From the NCBI GenBank assembly GCA_945871545.1, contig CAMBWJ010000004.1:1-21683 (forward strand): a DNA stretch of 21,683 nt, read 5' to 3'. The position numbers were made by a program, and so were the translations under genes. Under the pieces are notes generated by a model. That model did not search any database. It was not told the DNA's origin and saw nothing but the letters and a program-made list of their open reading frames with translations. The first letter of the stretch is position 1, and the number at the start of each line of letters is the position of its first letter. Below, piece by piece: positions 7,775-14,927 of the stretch. This DNA is from an uncultured Clostridia bacterium (GTDB taxonomy: Bacteria; Bacillota_A; Clostridia; Christensenellales; Aristaeellaceae).

Positions 7775-7804
7775 ATAGTCCGGTTTTGCAGGGAAATGTG
7801 TCAA
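7775..7804 (-). promoter_or_regulatory. Candidate promoter for the PspC/ABC/flavodoxin operon
   Basis: Minus strand: perfect TTGACA (7799-7804), 18 bases, then GACTAT (7775-7780), a weak -10. The block AAAATTGACACAT is identical to one before the kinase operon, and CTAT falls at the same distance in both. A TACAAT a little downstream is an alternative -10 but lacks a good -35. Confidence 0.5.
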
Positions 7805-7813
7805 TTTTCCAGA

Positions 7814-8173
7814 TCATTCCTCCGGCGCTTCATAGAAGCGGCCCCGGAAGAAGTTTTCATTGCCCAGCGGCGTGGCGGTCATGCGGAACAGCACGCAGCC
7901 GTCGGGGCACACCACGTCCTTGCTGTAACGCCCGCTGCCGCCGATGTTGCGAAGGTCGCCGCCGCTGCGCACCGCCTCCATGATGGGAAACATGACCATC
8001 ATCGCCTTGGAGCAGATGCCCTGACCGTCCTGGTTGACCGGACAGCCGTAGGTGCAATGGTACTTGTCGCCGATCTCCTCGCCGTTGCGGCAGTAGTGCT
8101 CCGTGCGCTCACCCCGCAGAAAGCCGATGACCTCGATCTCCCAGGCATACTCCTCGTCGTACCACTTCTTCAC
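7814..8173 (-). CDS. TIGR04076-like cysteine-containing protein
   Basis: A 119-residue soluble protein of unknown function. The C-terminal half, RSGGDLRNIGGSGRY and DVVCPDGCVLFRM, resembles TIGR04076, a small family common in Clostridia with a conserved CPDG-x-V-x-F end. Upstream, YCRNGEEIGDKYHC and YGCPVNQDGQGIC bring further cysteines, six in all, suggesting metal or Fe-S binding without proving it. The start is GTG at 8173, supported by GGGGGAG eight bases ahead; no ATG fits. It begins three bases after the stop of the CDP-alcohol phosphatidyltransferase and is the last gene of the kinase operon. No terminator is obvious behind it, so reading into the PspC operon is possible. Confidence 0.6.
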   Translation of the reverse strand: MKKWYDEEYAWEIEVIGFLRGERTEHYCRNGEEIGDKYHCTYGCPVNQDGQGICSKAMMVMFPIMEAVRSGGDLRNIGGSGRYSKDVVCPDGCVLFRMTATPLGNENFFRGRFYEAPEE

Positions 8174-8176
8174 GCT

Positions 8177-8701
8177 TCACTCCCCCTTTGCATTCCTCGC
8201 CGCGCGGATGTGCAGCCACAGCTCGTGCGCGGACGAGATTAGGGCCATCACCGCGACCCCGTGGCACAGCGGCACGGCAATGGGCAGCGCCAGCATCCCG
8301 GGAATCAGGAACACCAGCAGCCCCGTGAGCTTGTTGAGTATGGTGTGCAGCGCGGAAAACCTGTGCTGGGTGACTGCGGCCACACCATAGGCGCACAGGC
8401 GGATGAACACCGCCGCACCCACGATCCACCACACGCTCGCCGGCATCCGCTCCAGCAGGATCGGCATCAGCTTGCCCATCATCACGCCGTAGAACATCAG
8501 ATCGGCGATGCTGTCCAGCTGCGCGCCAAAGCGGCTCGACGCATGCAGCGCCCGGGCGAACGCGCCGTCCAGCGCGTCCGTCAGCCCGCAGAATATGTGG
8601 AGCAGGTAGAACGGCAGCGTGAGCGGCTTTGTCAGCAGCAGCAAAACTGCGCCCAGCATTCTGAGCGCCGTGAGAATATTGGGAATGTAGTATCGTTTCA
8701 T
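8177..8701 (-). CDS. CDP-alcohol phosphatidyltransferase family protein
   Basis: A 174-residue integral membrane enzyme that would join a CDP-activated lipid to an alcohol head group in phospholipid synthesis. The diagnostic motif D-x2-DG-x2-AR-x8-G-x3-D-x3-D is complete at about residues 42-70, read as TDALDGAFAR then FGAQLDSIAD. The rest is hydrophobic, with about five helices, and the length is typical for PgsA/PssA relatives. Whether glycerol phosphate, serine or another alcohol is used cannot be told. ATG 8701 follows CGGAGAG. It lies 31 bases after the response-regulator gene and 3 before the next gene, so it is probably co-expressed with the two-component system, an uncommon partnership. 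Confidence 0.85.
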   Translation of the reverse strand: MKRYYIPNILTALRMLGAVLLLLTKPLTLPFYLLHIFCGLTDALDGAFARALHASSRFGAQLDSIADLMFYGVMMGKLMPILLERMPASVWWIVGAAVFIRLCAYGVAAVTQHRFSALHTILNKLTGLLVFLIPGMLALPIAVPLCHGVAVMALISSAHELWLHIRAARNAKGE

Positions 8702-8732
8702 ATGCTCTCCGTTCTGAAGAATTCCTCCTGCA

Positions 8733-9476
8733 TCAGTGCGCGCCGTCCAGGAACTCCCGACGGTACTGGGAGGGCGTCACACCCTCGGCCTTCTTGAAGG
8801 ACTTGGTGAACACGCGATAGTCCGCATAGCCCGCGCGCTCGGCGACCTCGGCCACGGACAGCTGCGTGGACAAAAGCAGCTTCTTCGCCTTCTCCATGCG
8901 GATGTTGGTCAGGTAGGCCAGGAAGCCCACGCCGATTTCGTTTTTGAAGAGCTGGCTCACGTACTGGGCGCTCAGGTGAAACTCCTCCGCCAGCACGCCC
9001 AGGCTCAGCTCCTCGGCGATGTGCGCCTGTAAAAAGCGGGTCATGCGGGTGATGAGCCGCTCCTCTTCCTGCTCCGGCTCCCGGGACACGCGCTGCTCGA
9101 ACAGGGAGATCTTCAGATTGTCGATGCAGCTGCCGAACTCCTCGTAGTTCACGGGCTTGAGGATGTAATCGGTGATCTGCAGCCGCAGCGCCTGCTGGCA
9201 GTAGGAGAAGTCGTCGTAGCCGGAGACGATCACGAAGGCGGTCTGCGGGTGCTTCACCCGCGCCGTCTGGATCACCTTCAGGCCGTTCATGATGGGAATG
9301 TTGATGTCCATGATGACGATGTCGGGCCGGAGCGCGTCGATCTGTCCCAGCGCCTCCATGCCGTCGGCGGCCTCGCCCACCACCTCGCAGCCGTGGGCCT
9401 CCCAGTCGAACAGGCGCTTGAAGCCCTCGCGGATCATGATCTCGTCGTCCACCAGCAGCACACGCAGCTTCTTCAT
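8733..9476 (-). CDS. AraC-type response regulator (YesN-like)
   Basis: A 247-residue transcription regulator. The receiver domain (about 1-120) has the acidic pair D10-D11, phospho-acceptor D57 in IVIMDINIP, the switch S85 and K107 in ILKPV. After a linker comes an AraC/XylS DNA-binding domain with two helix-turn-helix units: LSLGVLAEEFHLSAQYVSQL and LSVAEVAERAGYADYRVFTK, ending in the family signature VTPSQYRREF. The middle region is shorter than in many YesN proteins. ATG 9476 follows AAGGAGGTAGAG, and the first four bases overlap the kinase stop (ATGA), so kinase and regulator are translationally coupled. YesN-like regulators usually control carbohydrate uptake or use. Targets here may include the PspC operon, whose promoter region resembles its own. 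Confidence 0.93.
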   Translation of the reverse strand: MKKLRVLLVDDEIMIREGFKRLFDWEAHGCEVVGEAADGMEALGQIDALRPDIVIMDINIPIMNGLKVIQTARVKHPQTAFVIVSGYDDFSYCQQALRLQITDYILKPVNYEEFGSCIDNLKISLFEQRVSREPEQEEERLITRMTRFLQAHIAEELSLGVLAEEFHLSAQYVSQLFKNEIGVGFLAYLTNIRMEKAKKLLLSTQLSVAEVAERAGYADYRVFTKSFKKAEGVTPSQYRREFLDGAH

Positions 9477-10780
9477 CGCTCTACCTCCTTGCCAATGCGC
9501 AGCAGCAGATGCGCCGTCACGCCGCCGTCCGGGTTCTCCGTGTAGGAAAGGCCGCAGTCCCTGCCGCAGAGCAGCTTGATGCGCTTCTGCACATTCAGGA
9601 TGCCGATGCTGTTGCCCTCCAGCTTGGGCGCCTGGCGGTCGTAGTGCAAAAGCAGCTCGTCCACGCGCGCCTTGCTCTCTTCGTTGAAGCCGCTGCCGGT
9701 GTCGCGCACCTGAATCTCGAACCTCTCCCTGCCCATTCTCCGGGCGGAGATGGCCACCTCGCCCTTGTAGCCCCGGTTCTTCAGGCCGTGCAGCAGGCTG
9801 TTTTCCACGATGGGCTGCAGGATGAAGTTGGGCACCAGCGCGCCGCCCAGGTCGGGATCGATGTCGTAGCGCACCAGCAGCTCGGGATAGCGGTGGCACA
9901 TCAGCTCCATGTAGGCCTCCAGCAGCTCCAGCTCGTCGTCCAGCGCCACCATCTGCTGGTTCACCTTCACGCTCAGGCGGAAGAAGTCCACCAGGCGCAT
10001 CAGCAGGTCGGCAACCTTCCGATCGCCGTTGAGCTGCGCCTGAATGCGGATGGTGTCCAGCGTGTTGTACAGAAAGTGGGGGTTGACCTGGCTCTTGAGG
10101 TAGAGCATGCCCATCTTCTGCTCGGTGAGCTCCGCCCGCAGGATGTCCGGGTTCTCCAGCGTCAGATAGAAGGAAATCGTCATCAGCGTCAGTCCCATGC
10201 CGCTGATGAGCCAGGTGTGGTTGAAGCCCTGCAGCACCGCGCCCAGCAGCTCGATGGCCAGCGCCACGGAGATCGTGCGCCGCTTCTTGGGGTCAATCTT
10301 CCCCCAGTTGCGCAGCAGGATGCCCGTGCACAGGCTCAGATACACCGCCACCGAGACGTAGCACACCTGCATGTGGATGCCGTCGGAGTAGTTGCCCTGG
10401 GGCGTGACGGCGTAGTGCACCGGCAGCAGCAGCACGCCCAGCATGGCGATGCCCAGATAGATCCGCGCCGCCAGATTGTAGCGCCGCGGCCTGCCCGTCT
10501 CCTCCTCCACCAGCAGCGAGATGTACTCGTAGAACAGGTACATTGCGACCACCATCGAACCGATGAAAATGCGGTGCAGGATCTCGTTCAGCAGCTCCGG
10601 CACTGCGTCCAGATGGTTCACCGTGTAGACCGTCACGCCGTCAAAGACCAGGTTCACCAGCACCGTCACCAGCAGCACTGCAAACGTCCGGTGCAGCTGG
10701 CTGTACCTGCGCTCTGCGGTAAAGTAGTTCATCGCCACAAACGCCAGCACCAGAAACAAGGCAATTTCCATCCGTATCAT
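9473..10780 (-). CDS. Multi-pass sensor histidine kinase (YesM/LytS class)
   Basis: A 435-residue membrane sensor. Seven hydrophobic helices fill residues 3-207 (the first begins IALFLVLAFVAMNYF), with little outside the membrane, so it probably senses a membrane-level or small-molecule signal rather than using a large extracellular domain as classic YesM does. The kinase core starts with the phospho-acceptor H235 in LKSQVNPHFLYNTLD. The ATP site shows N327 in LQPIVENSLLHGLKN, DTGSGF (360-365) and GNSIGILNVQKRI. The start at 10780 follows AGGGGTGAG; a Met three codons later is an alternative. It is the first gene of a four-gene operon with its cognate regulator. The signal is unknown. Confidence 0.92.
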   Translation of the reverse strand: MIRMEIALFLVLAFVAMNYFTAERRYSQLHRTFAVLLVTVLVNLVFDGVTVYTVNHLDAVPELLNEILHRIFIGSMVVAMYLFYEYISLLVEEETGRPRRYNLAARIYLGIAMLGVLLLPVHYAVTPQGNYSDGIHMQVCYVSVAVYLSLCTGILLRNWGKIDPKKRRTISVALAIELLGAVLQGFNHTWLISGMGLTLMTISFYLTLENPDILRAELTEQKMGMLYLKSQVNPHFLYNTLDTIRIQAQLNGDRKVADLLMRLVDFFRLSVKVNQQMVALDDELELLEAYMELMCHRYPELLVRYDIDPDLGGALVPNFILQPIVENSLLHGLKNRGYKGEVAISARRMGRERFEIQVRDTGSGFNEESKARVDELLLHYDRQAPKLEGNSIGILNVQKRIKLLCGRDCGLSYTENPDGGVTAHLLLRIGKEVER

Positions 10781-10828
10781 GTCCGCTCACCCCTGTTCCT
10801 TCATTATATATGATTCGCGGCATTCTGA

Positions 10829-10858
10829 ATAGAGGGAGATTCGTGCCGGATGTGTCAA
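10829..10858 (-). promoter_or_regulatory. Candidate promoter region of the two-component operon
   Basis: Minus strand: TTGACA (10853-10858), 18 bases, CTCTAT (10829-10834). The block AAAATTGACACAT matches the one at the PspC operon. A perfect TATAAT at 10803-10808 lies closer to the gene with a poor -35 (TATTCA) and would give a leader of only about 16 bases. Either or both may be used. Confidence 0.5.
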
Positions 10859-10877
10859 TTTTGTAGATGAAGCACGG

Positions 10878-10908
10878 AAAAGCCCCGCAGCAACGGAGGC
10901 TGCAGGGC
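10878..10908 (-). terminator. Intrinsic terminator after the DUF362 gene
   Basis: Minus strand: GCCCTGCAGC, loop CTCCGTT, GCTGCGGGGC, then TTTT. The 10-bp stem has one T-G pair. It begins about 17 bases after the stop codon and separates the DUF362 gene from the kinase operon; the short T-tract suggests moderate strength. Confidence 0.8.
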
Positions 10909-10924
10909 ATGAATCGTGCTGCTC

Positions 10925-12058
10925 TTACTTGACCACGATCAGATCGTATTCCCGGGAACCCAGGCCGATCTTCTCGCCGTGCTCCAGGCAGCTCTTCCAC
11001 TCGGATTCCGGCTTGTTGTTGGTGAAGTGGTCGCAGAAATCGTGGAAGTCGCTCTTCTTCATGTTGTCGGAGAGCTGGCTGTTGGGCATGGGCGCGGCCT
11101 TCTGGCAGAGGTCGGCGCAGGCCTGATCCAGCGCGATGGGATCGAAGGAGGCCAGCATGCCGATGTCCGGCAGGATGGGCGCGTCGTTCTCGGAGTGACA
11201 GTCGCAGTTCGGGGACACGTCCACAATCAGGGAGACGTGGAAGCTCGGACGGCCGTCCACCACGGCCTTGGCGTACTCTACCATGCGGCAGTTCAGGTCG
11301 CGGGGCGCATTGTTCTGCACGAAGTGGATCGCGTCGAAGTTGCAGGCGCCCAGGCAGCGTCCGCAGCCCACGCAGTTGTCGGAATTGACGCGCATCTTCT
11401 TGGTCTCTGCGTCAAACTCCAGGCCATTGTTGGCGCACTCGCGCTGGCAGCGGCGGCAGCCGCGGCACAGAGGCGCGCTGACGGTGGGCTTGCCGCTGCT
11501 GTGCTGGTCCTTCTTGCCCGCGCGGGAGCCGCAGCCCATGCCGATGTTCTTGATGGTTCCGCCGAAGCCGGTCATCTCGTGGCCCTTGAAGTGGGTCAGG
11601 CTGATGAACACGTCCGCATCCATGATGGCGCGGCCGATGTAGGCCTCCTTGACGTACTCGCCGCCCTGCACCGGCACCGCAATGTCGTCCGTGCCCTTCA
11701 GGCCGTCGCCGATGAGGATCGGGCAGCCCACGGTCAGCGGCGTGAAGCCGTTCTCCCAGGCGCACTCCAAATGCTCCAGCGCATTTTTGCGGCTACCGGG
11801 ATACATGGTGTTGCAGTCGGTCAGGAAGGGGTGTCCGCCCATTTCCTTCACCAGATCCGCCACCGCGCGGGCGTAGTTCGGGCGCAGAAAGCTCAGATTG
11901 CCCAGCTCGCCGAAGTGCATCTTGATGGCGACAAACTTGCCATCCATGTCAATCTGGCCGATCCCGGCCTTCTCCATCAGCTTCTTCAGCTTGCCCACGA
12001 GGCCGCTGCTGCCCACTGCGACGCGAAAATCCGAAAAATAAACCCTCGATTTCTCCAT
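10925..12058 (-). CDS. DUF362 protein with 2x[4Fe-4S] ferredoxin domain
   Basis: A 377-residue cytoplasmic iron-sulfur protein. The DUF362 region wraps around a ferredoxin insert. The insert has two classic motifs, C198-x2-C201-x2-C204-x3-C208 (CRGCRRCQREC) and C229-x2-C232-x2-C235-x3-C239 (CVGCGRCLGAC), each able to hold a [4Fe-4S] cluster. A conserved HFKGHEMTGFGGTIKNIGMG stretch precedes them. Family members are widespread in anaerobes; their reaction is not established, so I assign only electron transfer as likely. ATG 12058 follows CTGGAGGATTCAC. It is monocistronic, with its own promoter and terminator, and is divergent from mnmA. No signal peptide is visible. Confidence 0.9.
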   Translation of the reverse strand: MEKSRVYFSDFRVAVGSSGLVGKLKKLMEKAGIGQIDMDGKFVAIKMHFGELGNLSFLRPNYARAVADLVKEMGGHPFLTDCNTMYPGSRKNALEHLECAWENGFTPLTVGCPILIGDGLKGTDDIAVPVQGGEYVKEAYIGRAIMDADVFISLTHFKGHEMTGFGGTIKNIGMGCGSRAGKKDQHSSGKPTVSAPLCRGCRRCQRECANNGLEFDAETKKMRVNSDNCVGCGRCLGACNFDAIHFVQNNAPRDLNCRMVEYAKAVVDGRPSFHVSLIVDVSPNCDCHSENDAPILPDIGMLASFDPIALDQACADLCQKAAPMPNSQLSDNMKKSDFHDFCDHFTNNKPESEWKSCLEHGEKIGLGSREYDLIVVK

Positions 12059-12099
12059 GTGAATCCTCCAGAAAAAATATATAAAAGGGATATGCTACC

Positions 12100-12128
12100 A
12101 TTATATTCATTTTATCCCGTCCGCGCAA
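12100..12128 (-). promoter_or_regulatory. Promoter of the DUF362 gene
   Basis: Minus strand: TTGCGC (12123-12128, 4 of 6 matches to consensus), 17 bases, perfect TATAAT (12100-12105). The leader is about 35 bases long. It is back to back with the mnmA promoter, about 65 bases away. Confidence 0.7.
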
Positions 12129-12192
12129 GTCTTTCCCCTCCGTTACCTACCCCGCCGCCTGTTAAAGCTTTGCAATCTTCCTCCGCGGACGA

Positions 12193-12221
12193 TTGACAGC
12201 CGCCCATGGGCATGGTATTAT
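12193..12221 (+). promoter_or_regulatory. Promoter of the mnmA-larE-transporter operon
   Basis: TTGACA (12193-12198), 17 bases, TATTAT (12216-12221), followed by more A/T. The start would fall near 12228, about 50 bases before the mnmA ATG. A palindrome overlaps the early transcribed region. Confidence 0.82.
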
Positions 12222-12234
12222 ATTCATGTTTTAC

Positions 12235-12253
12235 ATATCTATTTAATAGGTAT
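12235..12253 (+). promoter_or_regulatory. Inverted repeat just after the mnmA transcription start, possible operator
   Basis: ATATCTAT, TTA, ATAGGTAT pair over 8 positions with one G-T. The site lies between the predicted start and the ribosome site, where a bound repressor would block transcription. Rrf2-type regulators of sulfur and Fe-S genes bind AT-rich palindromes of this sort, but the protein is not identified here. Confidence 0.35.
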
Positions 12254-12277
12254 TATAAAAGACACAGGGAGAGATGT

Positions 12278-13405
12278 ATGGCCAATATCGTGGTTGGGAT
12301 GTCGGGCGGCGTGGACTCCTCGGTGGCCGCGCTGCTGCTGAAGCGCGCCGGGCACAAGGTCACGGGCGTGTTCATGAACAACTGGGAGGAGAAGGACGAG
12401 TGCGGCGTGTGCACGTCCGAGCCGGACTGGGCGGACGTGCGCCGGGTGTGCTACGCCATCGGCATCCGCTGTTACAGCGTGAACTTTGCCCGGGAGTACC
12501 GGGAGCGTGTGTTTGCCCACTTCCTGGAGGAGTATCGCAGGGGTCGCACGCCGAACCCGGACGTGCTGTGCAACCGGGAGATCAAGTTCGGCGTGTTTCT
12601 GGACCTCGCGGAGAAGCTGGGCGCGGACAGGCTGGCCACGGGCCACTTCGCGCGGCTGGACGAATCCGAGGGGGAGTACCGCCTGCTGCGGGCAAGGGAC
12701 GAGAACAAGGATCAGACCTACTTTCTGTACATGCTGAACCAGCGCGCTCTCTCCAGGGCGATGTTCCCGGTGGGAAATCTCACCAAGGCGGAGATTCGCC
12801 AGATCGCCCGGGACTCGGGCCTTCCGGTGAGCGAAAAGAAGGACTCCACCGGGGTGTGCTTCATCGGCGAACGCAACTTCAAGCAGTTTCTCTCCGGCTA
12901 CCTGCCGGCACAGCCCGGGGACATCGTGACGGTGGACGGCAGGATCGTCGGACGGCACGACGGCCTGATGTACTACACGCCGGGCCAGCGCCGGGGCCTG
13001 GGCATCGGCGGCAGTGGAGACGGCAGGCGCTGGTTCGTGGTGGAGAAGGATCTGAAGCGCAACCGGCTGGTCGTGGATCAGGGCGAGGATTCGCCGCTGC
13101 TGTTCAGCAACTCCGCCGTTGGCAGCGAATGCACCTGGCTGGCGGGACGTCCGCCGGTTGAAGACGGCGTGCCCCTGCGCTGCCAGGTGCGCCTGCGCCA
13201 CCGGCAGCCCCTGCAGATCTGCACCATCACACTGAGGGACGGCAACGTGCGCATGGACTTCGATACACCTCAGCGCGCGGTGACGGCGGGTCAGTCCGCA
13301 GTGTTCTACGACGGCGAGGTCTGTCTGGGCGGCGCAATCGTGGATTCGGCGGCAAAAATCAACGCAAAGGAGCATGCATACGATGCAGAGCAATCGGACA
13401 ATTGA
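12278..13405 (+). CDS. mnmA: tRNA-specific 2-thiouridylase MnmA
   Basis: A 375-residue cytoplasmic enzyme that puts sulfur on U34 of tRNAs for Lys, Glu and Gln, using ATP and a persulfide from a cysteine desulfurase. The N-terminal PP-loop SGGVDSS is at residues 9-15. The two catalytic cysteines are present: C98 in TPNPDVLCNREIKF and C194 in DSTGVCFIGER, matching the positions expected in the family. The tRNA-contacting motif DQTYFLY and the C-terminal beta-barrel part (TAGQSAVFYDGEVCLGG) follow. Length is normal. I use ATG 12278, after AGGGAGAG, because SGGVDSS then sits at the usual distance; the open frame extends upstream without support. It is the first gene of the operon, overlapping larE by 23 bases. 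No cysteine desulfurase gene is in the window. Confidence 0.97.
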   Translation: MANIVVGMSGGVDSSVAALLLKRAGHKVTGVFMNNWEEKDECGVCTSEPDWADVRRVCYAIGIRCYSVNFAREYRERVFAHFLEEYRRGRTPNPDVLCNREIKFGVFLDLAEKLGADRLATGHFARLDESEGEYRLLRARDENKDQTYFLYMLNQRALSRAMFPVGNLTKAEIRQIARDSGLPVSEKKDSTGVCFIGERNFKQFLSGYLPAQPGDIVTVDGRIVGRHDGLMYYTPGQRRGLGIGGSGDGRRWFVVEKDLKRNRLVVDQGEDSPLLFSNSAVGSECTWLAGRPPVEDGVPLRCQVRLRHRQPLQICTITLRDGNVRMDFDTPQRAVTAGQSAVFYDGEVCLGGAIVDSAAKINAKEHAYDAEQSDN

Positions 13406-14219
13406 AGAGAAATATCAGGCACTGCAGGATTTCCTGCGCGAATTGGGCAGCGTGGCGGTGGCCTTCTCCGGCGGCGTGGATTCCACCTTTCTGCTGCGGG
13501 TAGCCCACGACGTTCTGGGCGCGCGCACCATCGCCGTGACGGCCTCCTCCTGCTCCTTCCCGGAGCGGGAGCTGAAGGAGGCGCAGGCCTTCTGCCGGGA
13601 GAACGGCGTCGAGCACGTGGTGTGCCGGTCAGAGGAGCTGGACATCGAGGGCTTCCGCAAAAATCCCACGAACCGCTGCTACCTCTGCAAGCACGAGCTC
13701 TTCGAGAAGATCTGGGCCATCGCCCGGGAGCGGAACCTCGCCGCGGTGGCGGAGGGCTCCAATCTGGATGACGAGGGCGACTACCGCCCCGGCCTGATCG
13801 CGGTCAGGGAGCTGGGCGTAAAGAGTCCGCTGCGGGCGGCGGGACTCAACAAGGCGGACGTCCGCGCGCTCTCGCGGGAGCTGGGGCTTCCAACCTGGAA
13901 CAAGCAGTCCTTCGCCTGCCTGTCGTCGCGCTTCGTGTACGGCGAGACCATCAGCGAGGAAAAGCTGCACATGGTGGATGCGGCGGAGCAGTACCTACTG
14001 GATCTGGGCTTTCATCAGCTGCGCGTGCGCATCCACGGCGACGTGGCCCGCATCGAGCTGCTTCCGGCAGAGTTCGGCAGGTTCATGGAGGAAACTACCC
14101 GCCTGAAGGTGTACAAGCGCCTGAAGGAGCTGGGCTTTCACTACGTCACGCTGGATCTGCTCGGCTACCGCACGGGCAGCATGAACGAGGTGCTGGCAGA
14201 GAAAACGGATCCGGCCTGA
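13383..14219 (+). CDS. larE: LarE-type sulfur transferase (PP-loop superfamily)
   Basis: A 278-residue PP-loop enzyme of the LarE family, which adenylates the pincer cofactor precursor (pyridinium bis-carboxylate mononucleotide) and inserts sulfur for the nickel cofactor of lactate racemase and related enzymes. Seen here: PP-loop SGGVDS (29-34), NRCYLCK with C99 and C102, EGSNLDD, and FACLSSR with C179. In LarE the last cysteine is the sacrificial sulfur donor of the Lactobacillus type; together with a CxxC it marks the Fe-S-cluster type described in Thermotoga and methanogens. The start ATG 13383 is chosen because AAAGGAG lies 10 bases upstream; the ATG at 13374 is only one base from it. The gene overlaps the end of mnmA. 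No larA, larB or larC lies in the window, so its acceptor is unproven. Confidence 0.9.
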   Translation: MQSNRTIEEKYQALQDFLRELGSVAVAFSGGVDSTFLLRVAHDVLGARTIAVTASSCSFPERELKEAQAFCRENGVEHVVCRSEELDIEGFRKNPTNRCYLCKHELFEKIWAIARERNLAAVAEGSNLDDEGDYRPGLIAVRELGVKSPLRAAGLNKADVRALSRELGLPTWNKQSFACLSSRFVYGETISEEKLHMVDAAEQYLLDLGFHQLRVRIHGDVARIELLPAEFGRFMEETTRLKVYKRLKELGFHYVTLDLLGYRTGSMNEVLAEKTDPA

Positions 14220-14255
14220 ACCCGCATCGCATATTCTGGCAGAGGAGGTGTCTGC

Positions 14256-14927
14256 ATGGACTGGACATTCGTTCAGAAATTCACGCCGATGTACGTGAAG
14301 GCGGCGGGACTCACGCTGCGCATCGCGGCGATCGGCATTGTGCTCTCGATGGTGGTGGGCCTGCTGTGTTGCATCGTGCAGAGCCTCCGCGTGCCCGTGC
14401 TGCGGCGCATCGCGGCCATCTACATTGAGCTGGCCCGGAACACGCCGCTGCTGGTGCAGCTGTTCTTTCTGTACTTCGGCCTGCCGAAGGTGGGGATCAA
14501 GCTGGATTCGGAGTCCTGCGCGATCATCGGCCTGACCTTTCTGGGCGGAGCCTACATGGCGGAGGCGCTGCGCAGCGGCCTGGAGGCGGTGGAGCTCTCC
14601 CAGCGGGAGGCCGGCGCCTGCATCGGACTGACAAATCTGCAAAATCTGCGCTACGTGATTCTGCCCCAAGCCCTCGCCACGGCCATCCCGGCGCTGTGCG
14701 CCAACGTGATCTTCCTCATCAAGGAGACCAGCGTGTTCAGCGCCGTGGCGCTGGCGGACCTGATGTACGTGGCCAAGGATCTGATCGGCATGTACTATCG
14801 CACGGACGAGGCGCTGATGATGCTGGTGGCGGCGTATCTGGTGCTGCTGCTGCCGGTATCGCTGCTGTTTTCCTGGATTGAAAGGAGGCTGCGCTATGCA
14901 GGATTTGGGGATACGCGTACTGTTTAA
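14256..14927 (+). CDS. Polar amino acid ABC transporter permease (first)
   Basis: A 223-residue HisM/GlnP-type membrane subunit. TM1 lies at about residues 18-42 (LTLRIAAIGIVLSMVVGLLC). The family block YIELARNTPLLVQLFFLYFG follows. The ATPase-contact loop reads EAGACIGLTNLQNLRYVILPQ, as expected for this class (EAA-x-LG-x-T). ATG 14256 follows AGAGGAGGTG. It begins 36 bases after larE and overlaps the next permease by 32 bases, so the two are coupled and probably form a heterodimeric channel. The substrate class is a polar or sulfur amino acid; cystine or cysteine is suggested by the Cys-rich leader before the binding-protein gene, but this is inference. Confidence 0.93.
   Translation: MDWTFVQKFTPMYVKAAGLTLRIAAIGIVLSMVVGLLCCIVQSLRVPVLRRIAAIYIELARNTPLLVQLFFLYFGLPKVGIKLDSESCAIIGLTFLGGAYMAEALRSGLEAVELSQREAGACIGLTNLQNLRYVILPQALATAIPALCANVIFLIKETSVFSAVALADLMYVAKDLIGMYYRTDEALMMLVAAYLVLLLPVSLLFSWIERRLRYAGFGDTRTV

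Noticed and set aside
13374..13382. ATG at 13374 as the larE start
   Set aside because: The ribosome site AAAGGAG ends at 13372, only one base away, too close. The in-frame ATG at 13383 has normal spacing.
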